DNA from: Methylocystaceae bacterium
GTDB taxonomy: Bacteria; Pseudomonadota; Alphaproteobacteria; Rhizobiales; Beijerinckiaceae
Length of the DNA stretch: 64,000 nucleotides
Assembly: GCA_009773555.1 (NCBI GenBank)
Contig: WSXZ01000030.1
Coordinates: 24,761-88,760, forward strand
Direction of reading: 5' to 3'
Shown here piece after piece: positions 29,174 to 38,925 of the stretch. A program made the translations under genes and the position numbers. Within the stretch, counting starts at the first letter, position 1. Each line of letters starts with the position of its first letter. A model generated the notes under the pieces. That model searched no databases and had not been told where the DNA came from. It saw only the letters and a program-made list of their open reading frames with translations.

Positions 29174-31627
29174 TCACACGGCGACATTCCAGATCTCTTG
29201 CGCATATTCGCGGATCGTGCGGTCCGAGGAAAACCATGCAACCCGCGCCGTATTGAGAATGCTCGATCGCCGCCATGCCTTCTGGTCTCGCCAGCGGGCG
29301 TCGACGCGGCGCTGCGCCTCCCAATAGGCGTCGAAGTCTTTGGCGACGAGAAAGTGATCGTAATAGGTCAGCGTATCGACAAGCTGCGCGTAGCGGTGCG
29401 GATCGTCGGGCGAAAAAACGCCGGCGGCGATGGCCCGCAGCGCCTCGGCGAGACGGGGACTCGCGGCGATCGTCTCGCGCGCGTCGATGCCCTTGGCGCG
29501 GCTTTGCTCCACCTCCTGCGCCGTAAGGCCGAAGATGAAAATATTATCGTCGCCGACGCGCTCCCTGATTTCGACATTGGCGCCGTCCAGCGTGCCGATG
29601 GTGAGCGCGCCATTGAGCGCGAATTTCATATTGCCGGTGCCCGACGCCTCCATGCCGGCGGTCGAAATCTGCTCGGAAAGATCAGCCGCCGGAATGATCG
29701 TCTCGGCCAGGCTCACATTGTAGTTCGGCAGGAACACGATCTTCAAAAGGCCGCGCGTCGCTGGATCGCCGTTCACGACCTTCGCCACATCGTTCGCGAG
29801 CTTGATGATGAGTTTGGCCTGATGATAGCTCGCGGCGGCCTTGCCGGCGAAGATCTTCACCCGCGGCGCAAATTCGCGCGCCGGCTGCGCGATGATGTCC
29901 TGATAGAGCGCGACGGCTTCAAGCACATTCAAAAGCTGGCGCTTATATTCGTGAATGCGCTTGATTTGCACGTCGAACAGCGCGGCAGGATCGACTCTGA
30001 CGCCGACGCGCTCGAAGGTTGTCGTAGCCAGGCGCACCTTGTTTTCGCGCTTGGCCGCCGCAAATTTGTTTTGGAACTCGGCGTCGTCGGCGAATTTCTC
30101 GAGCTCGATCAGTCGTTCCGGCTCATCGAAAACGCCCGCGCCGATCGTGTCGGCGAGCAATCGCGACAGCGGCGGATTGGCCTCGAGCAGCCAGCGGCGG
30201 AAGGTGACGCCATTGGTCTTGTTCACGATGCGATCGGGATAGAGCCGATGGAAATCCTTGAACACCGTCTCCTTGACCAGCGCGCTATGCAGCGCCGAGA
30301 CGCCATTCACCTTGTGCGAACCCAGAAACGCCAGATGGCCCATGCGCACATGCCGTCCGTTGCGCTCATCGATGAGCGACACTGAGGAGAGCGTCGCCGC
30401 GTCGCTCTCGCCCTTCGCACGCAACGCATCGAGGTGCATGGCGTTGATGAGATAGATGATCTGCATGTGGCGCGGCAGCAGCCGCTCCATCAGCTGCACC
30501 GGCCAGGTTTCCAGCGCTTCCGGCAAAAGCGTGTGGTTGGTGTAGGAGAAGGTCGCCTGAGTGATGCGCCAGGCCTCCTTCCATTCAACGCCGTGGACGT
30601 CGACGAGAAGGCGCATCAGCTCGGCGACGCCGATCGCCGGATGCGTGTCGTTGAGCTGGATCGCCACCTTGTCGGCGAGCTTGTGGATGTCGCCGGTCTG
30701 CCTTAGGTGACGACGAATCAGATCCTGCAGCGACGCCGAGGCGAAGAAATATTCCTGCCGCAGCCGCAGCTCCTGTCCGGCGGGCGTCGAGTCGCTTGGA
30801 TAAAGAACCTTGGAGATCGCTTCGGCGCGCGCCTGCTCCGATTGCGCCCCGACGTGATCGCCCTGATTGAAGGCGTCGAGGCGCAGCGCGTCAGGCGCGC
30901 GCGCCGACCACAGGCGCAGCGTGTTGACATGTTTGCCGCGCCACCCGACGACGGGCGTGTCATAGGCGACCGCGACGATGGTTTCGCCCGGCCGCCACAC
31001 ATGCGCCAGCATGCCGTCGGCGAGGCGGGAGCTTTCGACATGGCCGAAGAAGCCGACGTCATAGGTGATTTCCGGCCGCGGGAACTGCCAGGAATTGCCG
31101 AAGGAGAGCCAGTCTTCGGGATATTCATGCTGCCAGCCGTCCTTGAGCGTCTGGCGAAACAGGCCGTGGTCGTAACGAATGCCGTATCCCATGGCAGCGA
31201 TTTCGAGAGTCGCCATGCTGTCCATGAAACAGGCGGCGAGGCGCCCGAGCCCGCCATTGCCGAGCGCCGCATCAGGCTCGAGCGCGCGCAGCATATCGAG
31301 ATCGACGCCAAGTTCGGCGAGCGCGTCGCGCATCGCCTCGGTCAGGCCGAGATTGGTCAGCGCGTCGATGAGCAGCCTGCCAATGAGAAATTCGAGCGAG
31401 AGATAATAAACGCGCCGCCGGTCTTCCTGATAATTGCGCTTCGTTGATTCCAGCCAAGAAGGAACGAGCCGGTCGCGCGTGGCGAGCGCCGTGGCGACGA
31501 ACCAGTCGCGCGGACTGGCGTCGGCGTTGTCCTTGCCGACCGTGTAAGTGAGACGCCGCTGCACGTCGTCGCGCAGCGCGGCGACGACGGCCTTGTGAGC
31601 GGCCTTGGGCGGGTCAAAAGCGTTCAA
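29174..31627 (-). CDS. glgP: Glycogen phosphorylase, GT35
   Basis: About 817 residues, close to E. coli GlgP (815). It releases glucose-1-phosphate from glycogen chain ends using pyridoxal phosphate; the cofactor lysine lies in ASGTGNMKFALNG. The start is taken at a TTG (31627) because GAAAGGA precedes it at the right distance and homology begins there (NAFDPPKAAHKAVV); an upstream extension in frame is low-complexity and arginine-rich. It is the first glycogen gene of the minus-strand array and supplies the limit dextrins that GlgX and MalQ process. Confidence 0.93.
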   Translation of the reverse strand: MNAFDPPKAAHKAVVAALRDDVQRRLTYTVGKDNADASPRDWFVATALATRDRLVPSWLESTKRNYQEDRRRVYYLSLEFLIGRLLIDALTNLGLTEAMRDALAELGVDLDMLRALEPDAALGNGGLGRLAACFMDSMATLEIAAMGYGIRYDHGLFRQTLKDGWQHEYPEDWLSFGNSWQFPRPEITYDVGFFGHVESSRLADGMLAHVWRPGETIVAVAYDTPVVGWRGKHVNTLRLWSARAPDALRLDAFNQGDHVGAQSEQARAEAISKVLYPSDSTPAGQELRLRQEYFFASASLQDLIRRHLRQTGDIHKLADKVAIQLNDTHPAIGVAELMRLLVDVHGVEWKEAWRITQATFSYTNHTLLPEALETWPVQLMERLLPRHMQIIYLINAMHLDALRAKGESDAATLSSVSLIDERNGRHVRMGHLAFLGSHKVNGVSALHSALVKETVFKDFHRLYPDRIVNKTNGVTFRRWLLEANPPLSRLLADTIGAGVFDEPERLIELEKFADDAEFQNKFAAAKRENKVRLATTTFERVGVRVDPAALFDVQIKRIHEYKRQLLNVLEAVALYQDIIAQPAREFAPRVKIFAGKAAASYHQAKLIIKLANDVAKVVNGDPATRGLLKIVFLPNYNVSLAETIIPAADLSEQISTAGMEASGTGNMKFALNGALTIGTLDGANVEIRERVGDDNIFIFGLTAQEVEQSRAKGIDARETIAASPRLAEALRAIAAGVFSPDDPHRYAQLVDTLTYYDHFLVAKDFDAYWEAQRRVDARWRDQKAWRRSSILNTARVAWFSSDRTIREYAQEIWNVAV

Positions 31628-31751
31628 GGCGATCCTTTCGCGACGGACGGGGCTCCCGGCAGACAGTCTTAGAGGCCGCTGTTTTAAGTAGAATTGGAAT
31701 TTGGCGCTACCGGGCCGCGCCGGCGCCTGAAGTTGAGGCGCCGAGAGCTGC

Positions 31752-32603
31752 TCATCGAACCTCAAAGGTGAGGGCGCGGTTTTCCGCCTGATCCGCTTCG
31801 CCGGGGAATGCGACGAGGCGGCGCCCGCCGACGCCCTGGCTCTCGATATAGCCCGTCGCCGCCGCCGCGCGCCTCTGCGCCAGCGCGTCATTTGACGCTT
31901 TCGCGCCTGAACCGCGAACATGGCCCCTGACCGCGATCGTCGCGTTTTCCGGGCACCGGCGAATGATCGTCGCCGCCTTGTCGAGCGCGCGCGTCGCCGA
32001 CGGCGTGAGTTGCGCGCTGCCTTTGCGAAAGACCAGTACGCCGGGCGTCGAAGAGGCTGCGAGGGCCGTCTGGCAATCGGCGAGCGTCATGCCGGCCGAT
32101 ACTGCCGGAGCTGGCGCGCTTGGCGCTTGCGCGTGTACGGGCGATATGGTCGCGCCGGCGGTTGGCGTTTCGTCGGCAGGCGGCGACGTCGCGGGCGGCA
32201 TGTCGGCGCCCGCGCTTTTTGGCGGCGCGGCAAAGCGGCGACCCTGTTCGCCGTCGGATTGGCCGATCACGACCGCTCCGACCCAGAGGAGCGATGCGGC
32301 GACCAGCCCTATGGCCCAGCCCTCATGCGCCCAGATCGACCGATGCCGCGCCAAGGCGCCGAGCGCGGCGCCGATCATCAAGGCCGCATATGCGGCAAGC
32401 GCGCCCTCGATCAAAGGCGCGGCGGCGTCGAGCGCGCCGAGGCGGACGAGAAGGAGGCCGACGCCGAAAGCGAGCGCGGTCCACACCAGCCAGCGGGCGA
32501 CGAGGCCATTTTCAGGCGCGCGCCGAGTCAGCGCCCCGGCGGCGGCGCCGATGGCGAAACAGGCGAGAAGCCACGGCCAGAGGCGAGGGAATTCAACAAG
32601 CAC
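31752..32603 (-). CDS. Membrane-anchored OmpA-family protein
   Basis: The 283-residue protein starts with four or five hydrophobic segments (residues ~10-115), followed by a proline- and alanine-rich linker. The C-terminal domain resembles the OmpA peptidoglycan-binding fold (VLVFRKGSAQLTPSATRALD; SNDALAQRRAAAATGYIESQGV). It would tie the inner membrane to the cell wall. It begins with a GTG at 32603, 59 bases past the dnaN stop on the same strand, and glgP follows after 124 bases. The exact function is unknown. Confidence 0.75.
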   Translation of the reverse strand: MLVEFPRLWPWLLACFAIGAAAGALTRRAPENGLVARWLVWTALAFGVGLLLVRLGALDAAAPLIEGALAAYAALMIGAALGALARHRSIWAHEGWAIGLVAASLLWVGAVVIGQSDGEQGRRFAAPPKSAGADMPPATSPPADETPTAGATISPVHAQAPSAPAPAVSAGMTLADCQTALAASSTPGVLVFRKGSAQLTPSATRALDKAATIIRRCPENATIAVRGHVRGSGAKASNDALAQRRAAAATGYIESQGVGGRRLVAFPGEADQAENRALTFEVR

Positions 32604-32625
32604 GCGCCGACCCTAACGGGCTGGA

Positions 32626-32667
32626 GGCGTCTCTCCAAGACTTAAAGGCGTCGTGGCAAGACTTAAA
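32626..32667. repeat. 21-base tandem duplication across the dnaN stop codon
   Basis: Two imperfect copies (32626-32646 and 32647-32667) share GGCGTC at one end and CAAGACTTAAA at the other. The second copy contains the dnaN stop codon and the first is a downstream echo of it. Confidence 0.7.
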
Positions 32668-33717
32668 CGCGCATCGGCATCAAGACGTAGAGCGCCGTGG
32701 CCCCGTCACGGTCCTGGACCAGCGTCGGCGAGCCGGGGTCGGCGAGCTTGAAGAGCGCCGTGTCGCTGTCGAGCTGCTGGGTGATGTCCAGGAGGTAGCG
32801 GGCGTTGAAGCCGATATCGAGCGGCGGCCCGTCATAGTCGGCTTCGAGCTCCTCGACCGCCGAGCCCTGGTCCGGATTGGTGACGGACAGCACGAGCTTG
32901 CTGTCGGAGAGCGAGAGCTTGACGGCGCGGCCGCGCTCGGAGGAAATCGTCGAGACGCGATCGACCGCCTTGGCGAAGACGTCGCGCTCGACGGTGAGCC
33001 GCTTGTCGTTGCCGGAGGGAATGACGCGCCCGTAATCGGGGAACGTGCCGTCGATCAGTTTGGTCGTCAGCAGCGCATCGCCGAAGGTGAAGCGCATCTT
33101 GTTGATCGAAAGCTCGACCGAAACCTCGCCCTGCGCGTCCTCGATGAGACGCATCACTTCGGTGACGGCCTTGCGCGGCAGGATGATTCCCGGCATCCCG
33201 GCGCTGCCTTCAGGGGCGGGAAGCTCCAGCCGCGCCAGACGATGGCCGTCGGTGGCGACGGCTCGGAGCATGGGCCGGCCTTCGACGTCGAGCGTGTGGA
33301 GATAGATGCCGTTGAGGTAATAGCGCGTCTCTTCGGAAGAGATGGCGAACTGCGTCTTTTCGATGAGACGCTTCAGATCCGCCGGGGGCAGCGTGAACTT
33401 GTGGCTGAAGTCGCCGGAGGTGACGTCGGGAAAGTCACTCTCCGGCAAACTCGACAGATTGAACCGCGAACGCCCCGAACGCAGCGTCAGTTGTCCGGCG
33501 TCGCCCGTCGCCTCCAAAGAGACCTGCGCGCCCTCCGGCAGTTTGCGCACGATGTCATAGAGCGTATGCGCCGGCAGCGTGGTCGCGCCGGGTTGGGAGA
33601 CCTCCGCCGCGGTCTTCTCGGTAATCTCCAGATCGAGATCGGTGGCCTTGAGCGTCAGCGCGCCGTCCTTGGCGGACAGCCCCGCAACAGCGCCGCTCTC
33701 TCAATCGTGACCTTCAT
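32663..33717 (-). pseudogene. dnaN: DNA polymerase III beta sliding clamp, about 64 bases missing near the N-terminus
   Basis: DnaN forms the ring that holds DNA polymerase on DNA. The C-terminal two and a half domains are intact, ending YVLMPMRV. The ATG at 33717 begins a normal N-terminus (MKVTIERAALLRG), but after 13 codons the frame shifts at ~33679 and homology resumes as LSAKDGALTLKATDLDLEI. The family normally has about 21 more residues here (the RVVERRNTIPIL region). Frame arithmetic requires a loss congruent to 1 mod 3, and 64 bases fits. The longest uninterrupted piece starts at 33550 and lacks about 80 residues. The gene is not next to dnaA or recF here. Confidence 0.88.
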
Positions 33718-33867
33718 CGCCGGAAAATCCGCATATTATTGCGGCGCGGCAGGCCGCCGCGCCGGGGGCGAAGACTTTGGCGCGGCAGGACGCGAAGCGC
33801 AAGGGCGGGTGACGCGCCGCCGGGGGTTCGTCCACGAATTTCGGCCGGGCGCTGCGCAATGGCGTCG

Positions 33868-36353
33868 TCACAAAGCATTTAGACCCGGCAGGGATTTCAT
33901 GAAACCGCCTGGAGTCTTTTCGGCGAAGTCGTATCGCAAGCTGAGATAATAGGTGCGCTGCGGATAGGGATGGAAGGCGTAGGCCTTATAGCGGCCGATA
34001 TTGTCGACGCCCGCCGCGAGCGTCCACTCGGGCGTAAGCCGGTAGCTCGCCTTGGCGTCGAAAAACAGGAACACGAACTGGAGCCGCCGGCAAGCACGTC
34101 ATGGTTGAAGTCGGAATTGTCGAGGTTGTTGAAGGCGGCGGTTTGGTATCGCACGCCCGCCGACAGGATGAGATTGGGCTCCCACGGCGGCGTATAGACG
34201 GCAAGACCGCGCAGGCGGATGCGCGGAATGCGCAGGAATTGCATGCCCTGCGTATTGGGCTGGCGCCAATTGGATAGGGTTTTCGCGTCGGTGAAGGTCA
34301 CGCTCCCATTGATGTCGAGGCGTTCCGTCAAGAAGTCCTTCATGTCGATCGCGCCCTCGACGCCGCGGAAACGCACCTTGTCGACATTGACATTGGCGCT
34401 GGTTCGAAGAGCCGGATCGATGAGGTTGGCGATGGAGTTCCAGCGATCGTCCATGAACAGGGTGACGCGCGGCCGCGCCCAGCCGATCGACCCCCACAGG
34501 TTCTCAAGTGTATATTCTCCGCTCAGCTCATAGACCGTCGAAATCTCGGGCTGAAGATCGGGATTGGCGATGGTGATGGCGTTCGGGGTCACGAGGTTTT
34601 GGAACAATTCATTGACCGTCGGATAGCGGTAGGCTCGTCCGATCGCGCCGCGCATCACAAAATCCCGCGACACATTCCATACGAGTCCGCCGCTCGGCGA
34701 GAAGGACTGCTTGTAACGATTGGTGAAGAAAGTCGGCGCCGCTCGAACGCCGAAGGTGTTGAAGCCTGTCAGCGTCTGGTTCATCCCGTTAAAGGCTTCC
34801 CAGAAGTCGCCGCGCCCTCCGGCGCTGATCAGCCAGTCGGGATGGAAGCGCCATGCGTCCTGGACATAGACGCCCTTAGTTGACGTCTTGCCGGTGTTAA
34901 CCGCCTGAATCGAGGTGAAGAACGTGTCGGTGAAGACTGGCGTATTGGTCTGCGTCGAGGCCAGCGAATAGACATCCCAATGGCCGCCCATCGACACTTC
35001 ATGCTTGCCGAAAAGATCCCATTCGGGACGCCACGTGCCGCGCGCGTCAAGCGTGCGCCAATATGTGCCGGTTTGCACGACATTCGTGCCGCCCGGCTGC
35101 ACGCCATAGCGAACGGCGACGTGGCGATAATCCCGGAGGAAATTATAGGACGTGCCGGTGATGTCGAAATCGAAAACGCCGCCATCCTTCTTTACCAACG
35201 ACGCCGCCTGCATCAGATGGCTGGCGTTGGCGTGCGCCGGATTTGTGGCCGGCAGATTGAAACGCCAAGGGCCGAACTGCACGGCGTTGTTGGGCGAATT
35301 ATAGAATTCGGCGCCATTGTCGGCGCGGCGCAGGAAGGGAGTCACAACCGCGTCGGAGACGAAAGACCACAAGCCCGTCTGATATTTGGCGTGCACATTG
35401 GGTAGGAACTCGTAATCGAGTTTGACCTTGCCAAGATGTTGCTGGGAATGGTCCCGACCGTTCAGCGCGGCAATGAGGCGCGGGCGCCCTTGCGGGTCAA
35501 CGTCGAACCAGCCCTTGGCGATGACGGGCGTTCCGCCAGTTCCAACGGTCGGATTGGCGACGGTAAAGTCAGCTGACTGACCACGCGCGTCGAGCCAGTC
35601 GTAACCGACCCAATATCTGAAATCGTTAATCTTGTCGCCGATCAACAAATTCATATGGCCAGAGAGGTTGTTCTCCTTGGCGCCAAACATAGAGAAGTTC
35701 TGAAACGCGCCGTCGCCCTGATAATGGACCTCGAATTTCTCCGGCATCCGCGTCGTGATCGTCATAACGCCACTGATGGAATTGCCCGGATACGCCGCCG
35801 AGAACGGCCCATACATGATGTCCACACGCTCGATTTCCGCAGGCGAAACCATCCCCCAGCGCGGCGGAAAGCTGGGGCTGTTTCCGAGATAATTCGACAG
35901 CAGCACGTTGTCGGCGAACACCATGGTCTGCGCGCCAGCGAGCGTGCTGTTCGTGCGCAGGGACAGTATGCCGTTGCGGTCGCCGATGAAGCGCTCGCGC
36001 ACGGTGACGCTCGGCATATATTTCACCACGCCCATAGTCGTCAGCGAATTGACCGATTTATCGATTTGCGCGCGCGAGAGGGTGGCGATCTCAGCGCCCG
36101 GCGCCGGCTGCATGGCGCTCGGAACGCGCGGGGCGTCGCGCAAGGCAAGCAGCGTTGAGGACGGTTGTTGCGCGGGCGCGAGCGTGAGCGCGCGACTTGG
36201 ACCGGGTGGGCCGGGCCGAGCTGCGCTTGCCTGCCGCCGCGCGACGCCGACGTTGATCGTCGGCAGCGCCTGCTGCGCGAGCGCGACAGACGCCCAGACG
36301 CCGCTGAGGAAGACGATACTGAAAATAGCTGGCGTGCAGCGCATGTGGTGCAT
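33868..36353 (-). pseudogene. TonB-dependent outer-membrane receptor, 4-base frameshift near the C-terminus
   Basis: The product would be about 827 residues: a signal peptide, a plug domain (residues ~90-210) and a 22-stranded barrel. The frame breaks at ~34072-34082, after HDVLAGGS. The last ~67 residues, including the terminal strands and an aromatic-rich end (TYYLSLRYDF), are in another frame. The local sequence is AGTTCGTGTTC; restoring a second TTCG (TTCGTTCG) would give the usual SSSFVFLFFDAK, so one 4-base repeat unit appears lost. The substrate is unknown; the FTR1 genes nearby make an iron compound possible. Confidence 0.83.
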
Positions 36354-36414
36354 CGACGATCCCCCCAGAGCTTGCCTCCGGGCGCGAGCCGCAGAGTATG
36401 CACTCCTTAGTCAG

Positions 36415-36430
36415 TTAGCTTAACGTTAAC
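36415..36430. promoter_or_regulatory. Near-consensus CtrA-like box (TTAG-N7-TTAAC)
   Basis: The site reads TTAGCTTAACGTTAAC, one mismatch from TTAA-N7-TTAAC. It is 62 bases upstream of the TonB receptor start (minus strand) and about 200 bases upstream of the PBP1A gene. Confidence 0.4.
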
Positions 36431-36553
36431 AGGAGGGATGCCCGCGTCTAGCGGGGCGTAGGACGATTGCTTCTTTTTTACTTACCTGTGTCGGTTTGGC
36501 CACAGCTGGCCGCGCTCAAATGCTTGGCGGCATATGGTTGGAAGGACGACGCC

Positions 36554-36568
36554 TTAACCGGCCCTTAA
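36554..36568. promoter_or_regulatory. CtrA-like box before the PBP1A gene (TTAA-N7-TTAA)
   Basis: TTAACCGGCCCTTAA matches the TTAA-N7-TTAA consensus exactly. It lies about 63 bases before the PBP1A start, a plausible position for a CtrA-controlled promoter. Confidence 0.5.
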
Positions 36569-36631
36569 ACGGCCTTCGTTACGCTTCATCAGGCACTTCG
36601 GCCCCGTGCGGCGGCGACAGGCGAGTATCCG

Positions 36632-38887
36632 ATGGCGCGCAGCGACAAGCGTCGCGAACCGCGGTTCGACGACGACGAAGACGGCGAATTGCGCGCCGAG
36701 CGCCGTCCGCCGCCCCGCCCGCGCGCCCGCAAAAAATCGCGGCGCTCGCGCTCGCTCTTTGGCGCGCTGATCTATTGGAGCTTCACGCTGGCGCTCTGGG
36801 GGGCCATCGCCGGGGGCGGCCTCGCCGTCTATTACGGCGCGCGACTGCCGCCGATCGACCAGCTCGCGGTGCCCAAGCGCCCGCCCAATATCGCCATCCT
36901 CGACGCAAACGGCGAGCTTCTGGCCAACCGCGGCGACACGGGCGGCGCGGCGGTCCGGCTCGCGGACCTCCCGCCCTATGTCCCCAAAGCCTTCATCGCC
37001 ATCGAGGATCGGCGCTTCTATTCGCATTGGGGCGTCGATCCGATCGGCATCGGCCGCGCCATCGTCCGCAACGTCACGGGACGCGGCGGCATGCAGGGCG
37101 GCTCGACCCTGACGCAGCAGCTCGCCAAAAACCTGTTCCTGACCCAGGAGCGCACCATCTCGCGCAAGATCCAGGAGGCGATTCTCGCGCTCTGGCTCGA
37201 GCATAAATATTCCAAGGACCAGATCCTCGAACTCTACCTCAACCGCGTCTATTTCGGCTCCGGCGCCTATGGCGTCGAAGCCGCGGCCGAGCGCTACTTC
37301 GGGCATGGCGCGAAGACCATCACCCTCTCCGAAGCCGCCGTCCTCGCCGGGCTGATGAAGGCGCCGAGCAAGCTTGCGCCGGATCGCAATCCGGAGGGAG
37401 CGGCCGAGCGCGCGGCGCAGGTGATCGCCGCCATGGCGCAGGAAGGCCATATCAGCGAGTCGACGGCGACGACGGCGCTGTCGCATTCTGCACGCGCGCG
37501 GAGCGACATCGGCGCGGGGTCGATCAATTACGCCGCCGACTATGTCATGGACATGCTCGACGACACGATCGGCGCGATCGACCAAGATATCGTCGTCACG
37601 ACGACGATCGATGCGCGCATGGAGATGGCGGCGGAAGGCGCGCTCAAGCAGGAGCTCGACGAGAAAGGCGCGAAATTCGGCGTCGCCCAGGGCGCGATCG
37701 TCGCCCTCGATCCCACCGGCGCGATCCGGGCGCTCGTCGGCGGACGCGACTATTCGGCCAGCCAGTTCAATCGCGCGGTCTCGGCGAAACGCCAGCCCGG
37801 CTCCGCCTTCAAGCCCTTTGTCTATCTGACGGGGCTCGAACAGGGACTTACCCCTGAGTCCGTGCGCGAGGACGGTCCGCTCGACGTCAAAGGCTGGCGG
37901 CCGGAAAACTACAGCCGTCAATATCTCGGACCCGTCACCCTCACCAAGGCGCTGTCGCTATCGCTCAACACCGTCGCCGTGCGCGTGGGCCTCGAAGTCG
38001 GCCCCAAGGCCGTCGCGAAGACCGCGCATCGCCTCGGCGTCCAGTCCGACCTGCAGGCGAACGCCTCGATCGCGCTCGGCACGTCGGAGGTGACGCCGCT
38101 CGAACTCGTCGCCGCCTATACGCCTTTCGCCAATGGCGGGATCGGCGTCCAGCCGCATGTCATTCTCAAGGTGAAGACCGCCGCCGGCAAGACCCTCTAT
38201 CAGCGTAAGAATGCGTCGCTCGGCCGCGTCATCGCGCCGCAATATGTGGCGATGATGAACGACATGATGCGGGAGACGCTGCTCACCGGCACCGCCCGCA
38301 AGGCCGAGCTTCCGGGATGGAACGCCGCTGGCAAAACGGGCACGAGCCAGGATTTCCGGGACGCCTGGTTCGTCGGCTACACGGGCCGGCTGGTCGCGGG
38401 CGTCTGGCTCGGCAATGACGACAACTCGCCGACGAAAAAAGCCTCAGGGGGCAATCTGCCGGTCGAAATCTGGAGCCGCTTCATGAGCGTCGCCTTGAAG
38501 GGCCAACCCGTCGCCGGCCTGCCCTCGGGCGCCTGGCGGTCGGAGAATATTGCGCTCCCCGAGTCGATCGCCAAGCCGATGGATGACCTCATCGGCTTGT
38601 TCACGGGGGAGTCGAGGCCCGCGCCCCGGCCGCAATCGGCGAGAACGGCGCCGACGCCGCGCCCGCCGGCGCCAATCCCCGCCGACTCGCCCGAGCAACC
38701 GCCTGTCGCGCAGGCGCAGCCGGCGTCGCCCGCGCCGCGGGACGCTCCGCCCAGGTCGCCGCCGCGCGCGATCGACGATCTTCTGCCGCCCGAAGACATC
38801 CCGACGGTCGGCTCGATCGAACGGCCGCGGCAGAGGCGCGGGGCGCCGGATCGAAGCATATTCGAGGATCTCTTCGGCGGCGGCTGA
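36632..38887 (+). CDS. mrcA: Bifunctional penicillin-binding protein 1A (GT51 plus transpeptidase)
   Basis: The 751-residue protein has a basic cytoplasmic N-terminus and one membrane anchor (residues ~45-70). Next comes the GT51 transglycosylase (IAIEDRRFYSHWGVDP; GGSTLTQQLAKNLFL) and then the transpeptidase with SAFKPF (SxxK), SLN and KTGTS motifs. It polymerises and cross-links peptidoglycan in the periplasm. A ~110-residue proline/alanine-rich, disordered tail follows the catalytic domain. The upstream region carries a TTAA-N7-TTAA box. It is a class A PBP; 1A is the best fit, but another class A subtype is possible. Confidence 0.92.
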   Translation: MARSDKRREPRFDDDEDGELRAERRPPPRPRARKKSRRSRSLFGALIYWSFTLALWGAIAGGGLAVYYGARLPPIDQLAVPKRPPNIAILDANGELLANRGDTGGAAVRLADLPPYVPKAFIAIEDRRFYSHWGVDPIGIGRAIVRNVTGRGGMQGGSTLTQQLAKNLFLTQERTISRKIQEAILALWLEHKYSKDQILELYLNRVYFGSGAYGVEAAAERYFGHGAKTITLSEAAVLAGLMKAPSKLAPDRNPEGAAERAAQVIAAMAQEGHISESTATTALSHSARARSDIGAGSINYAADYVMDMLDDTIGAIDQDIVVTTTIDARMEMAAEGALKQELDEKGAKFGVAQGAIVALDPTGAIRALVGGRDYSASQFNRAVSAKRQPGSAFKPFVYLTGLEQGLTPESVREDGPLDVKGWRPENYSRQYLGPVTLTKALSLSLNTVAVRVGLEVGPKAVAKTAHRLGVQSDLQANASIALGTSEVTPLELVAAYTPFANGGIGVQPHVILKVKTAAGKTLYQRKNASLGRVIAPQYVAMMNDMMRETLLTGTARKAELPGWNAAGKTGTSQDFRDAWFVGYTGRLVAGVWLGNDDNSPTKKASGGNLPVEIWSRFMSVALKGQPVAGLPSGAWRSENIALPESIAKPMDDLIGLFTGESRPAPRPQSARTAPTPRPPAPIPADSPEQPPVAQAQPASPAPRDAPPRSPPRAIDDLLPPEDIPTVGSIERPRQRRGAPDRSIFEDLFGGG

Positions 38888-38925
38888 GGCAGCGGTCGAT
38901 CGCCGCGCGCGCAACCGGCCAGACG

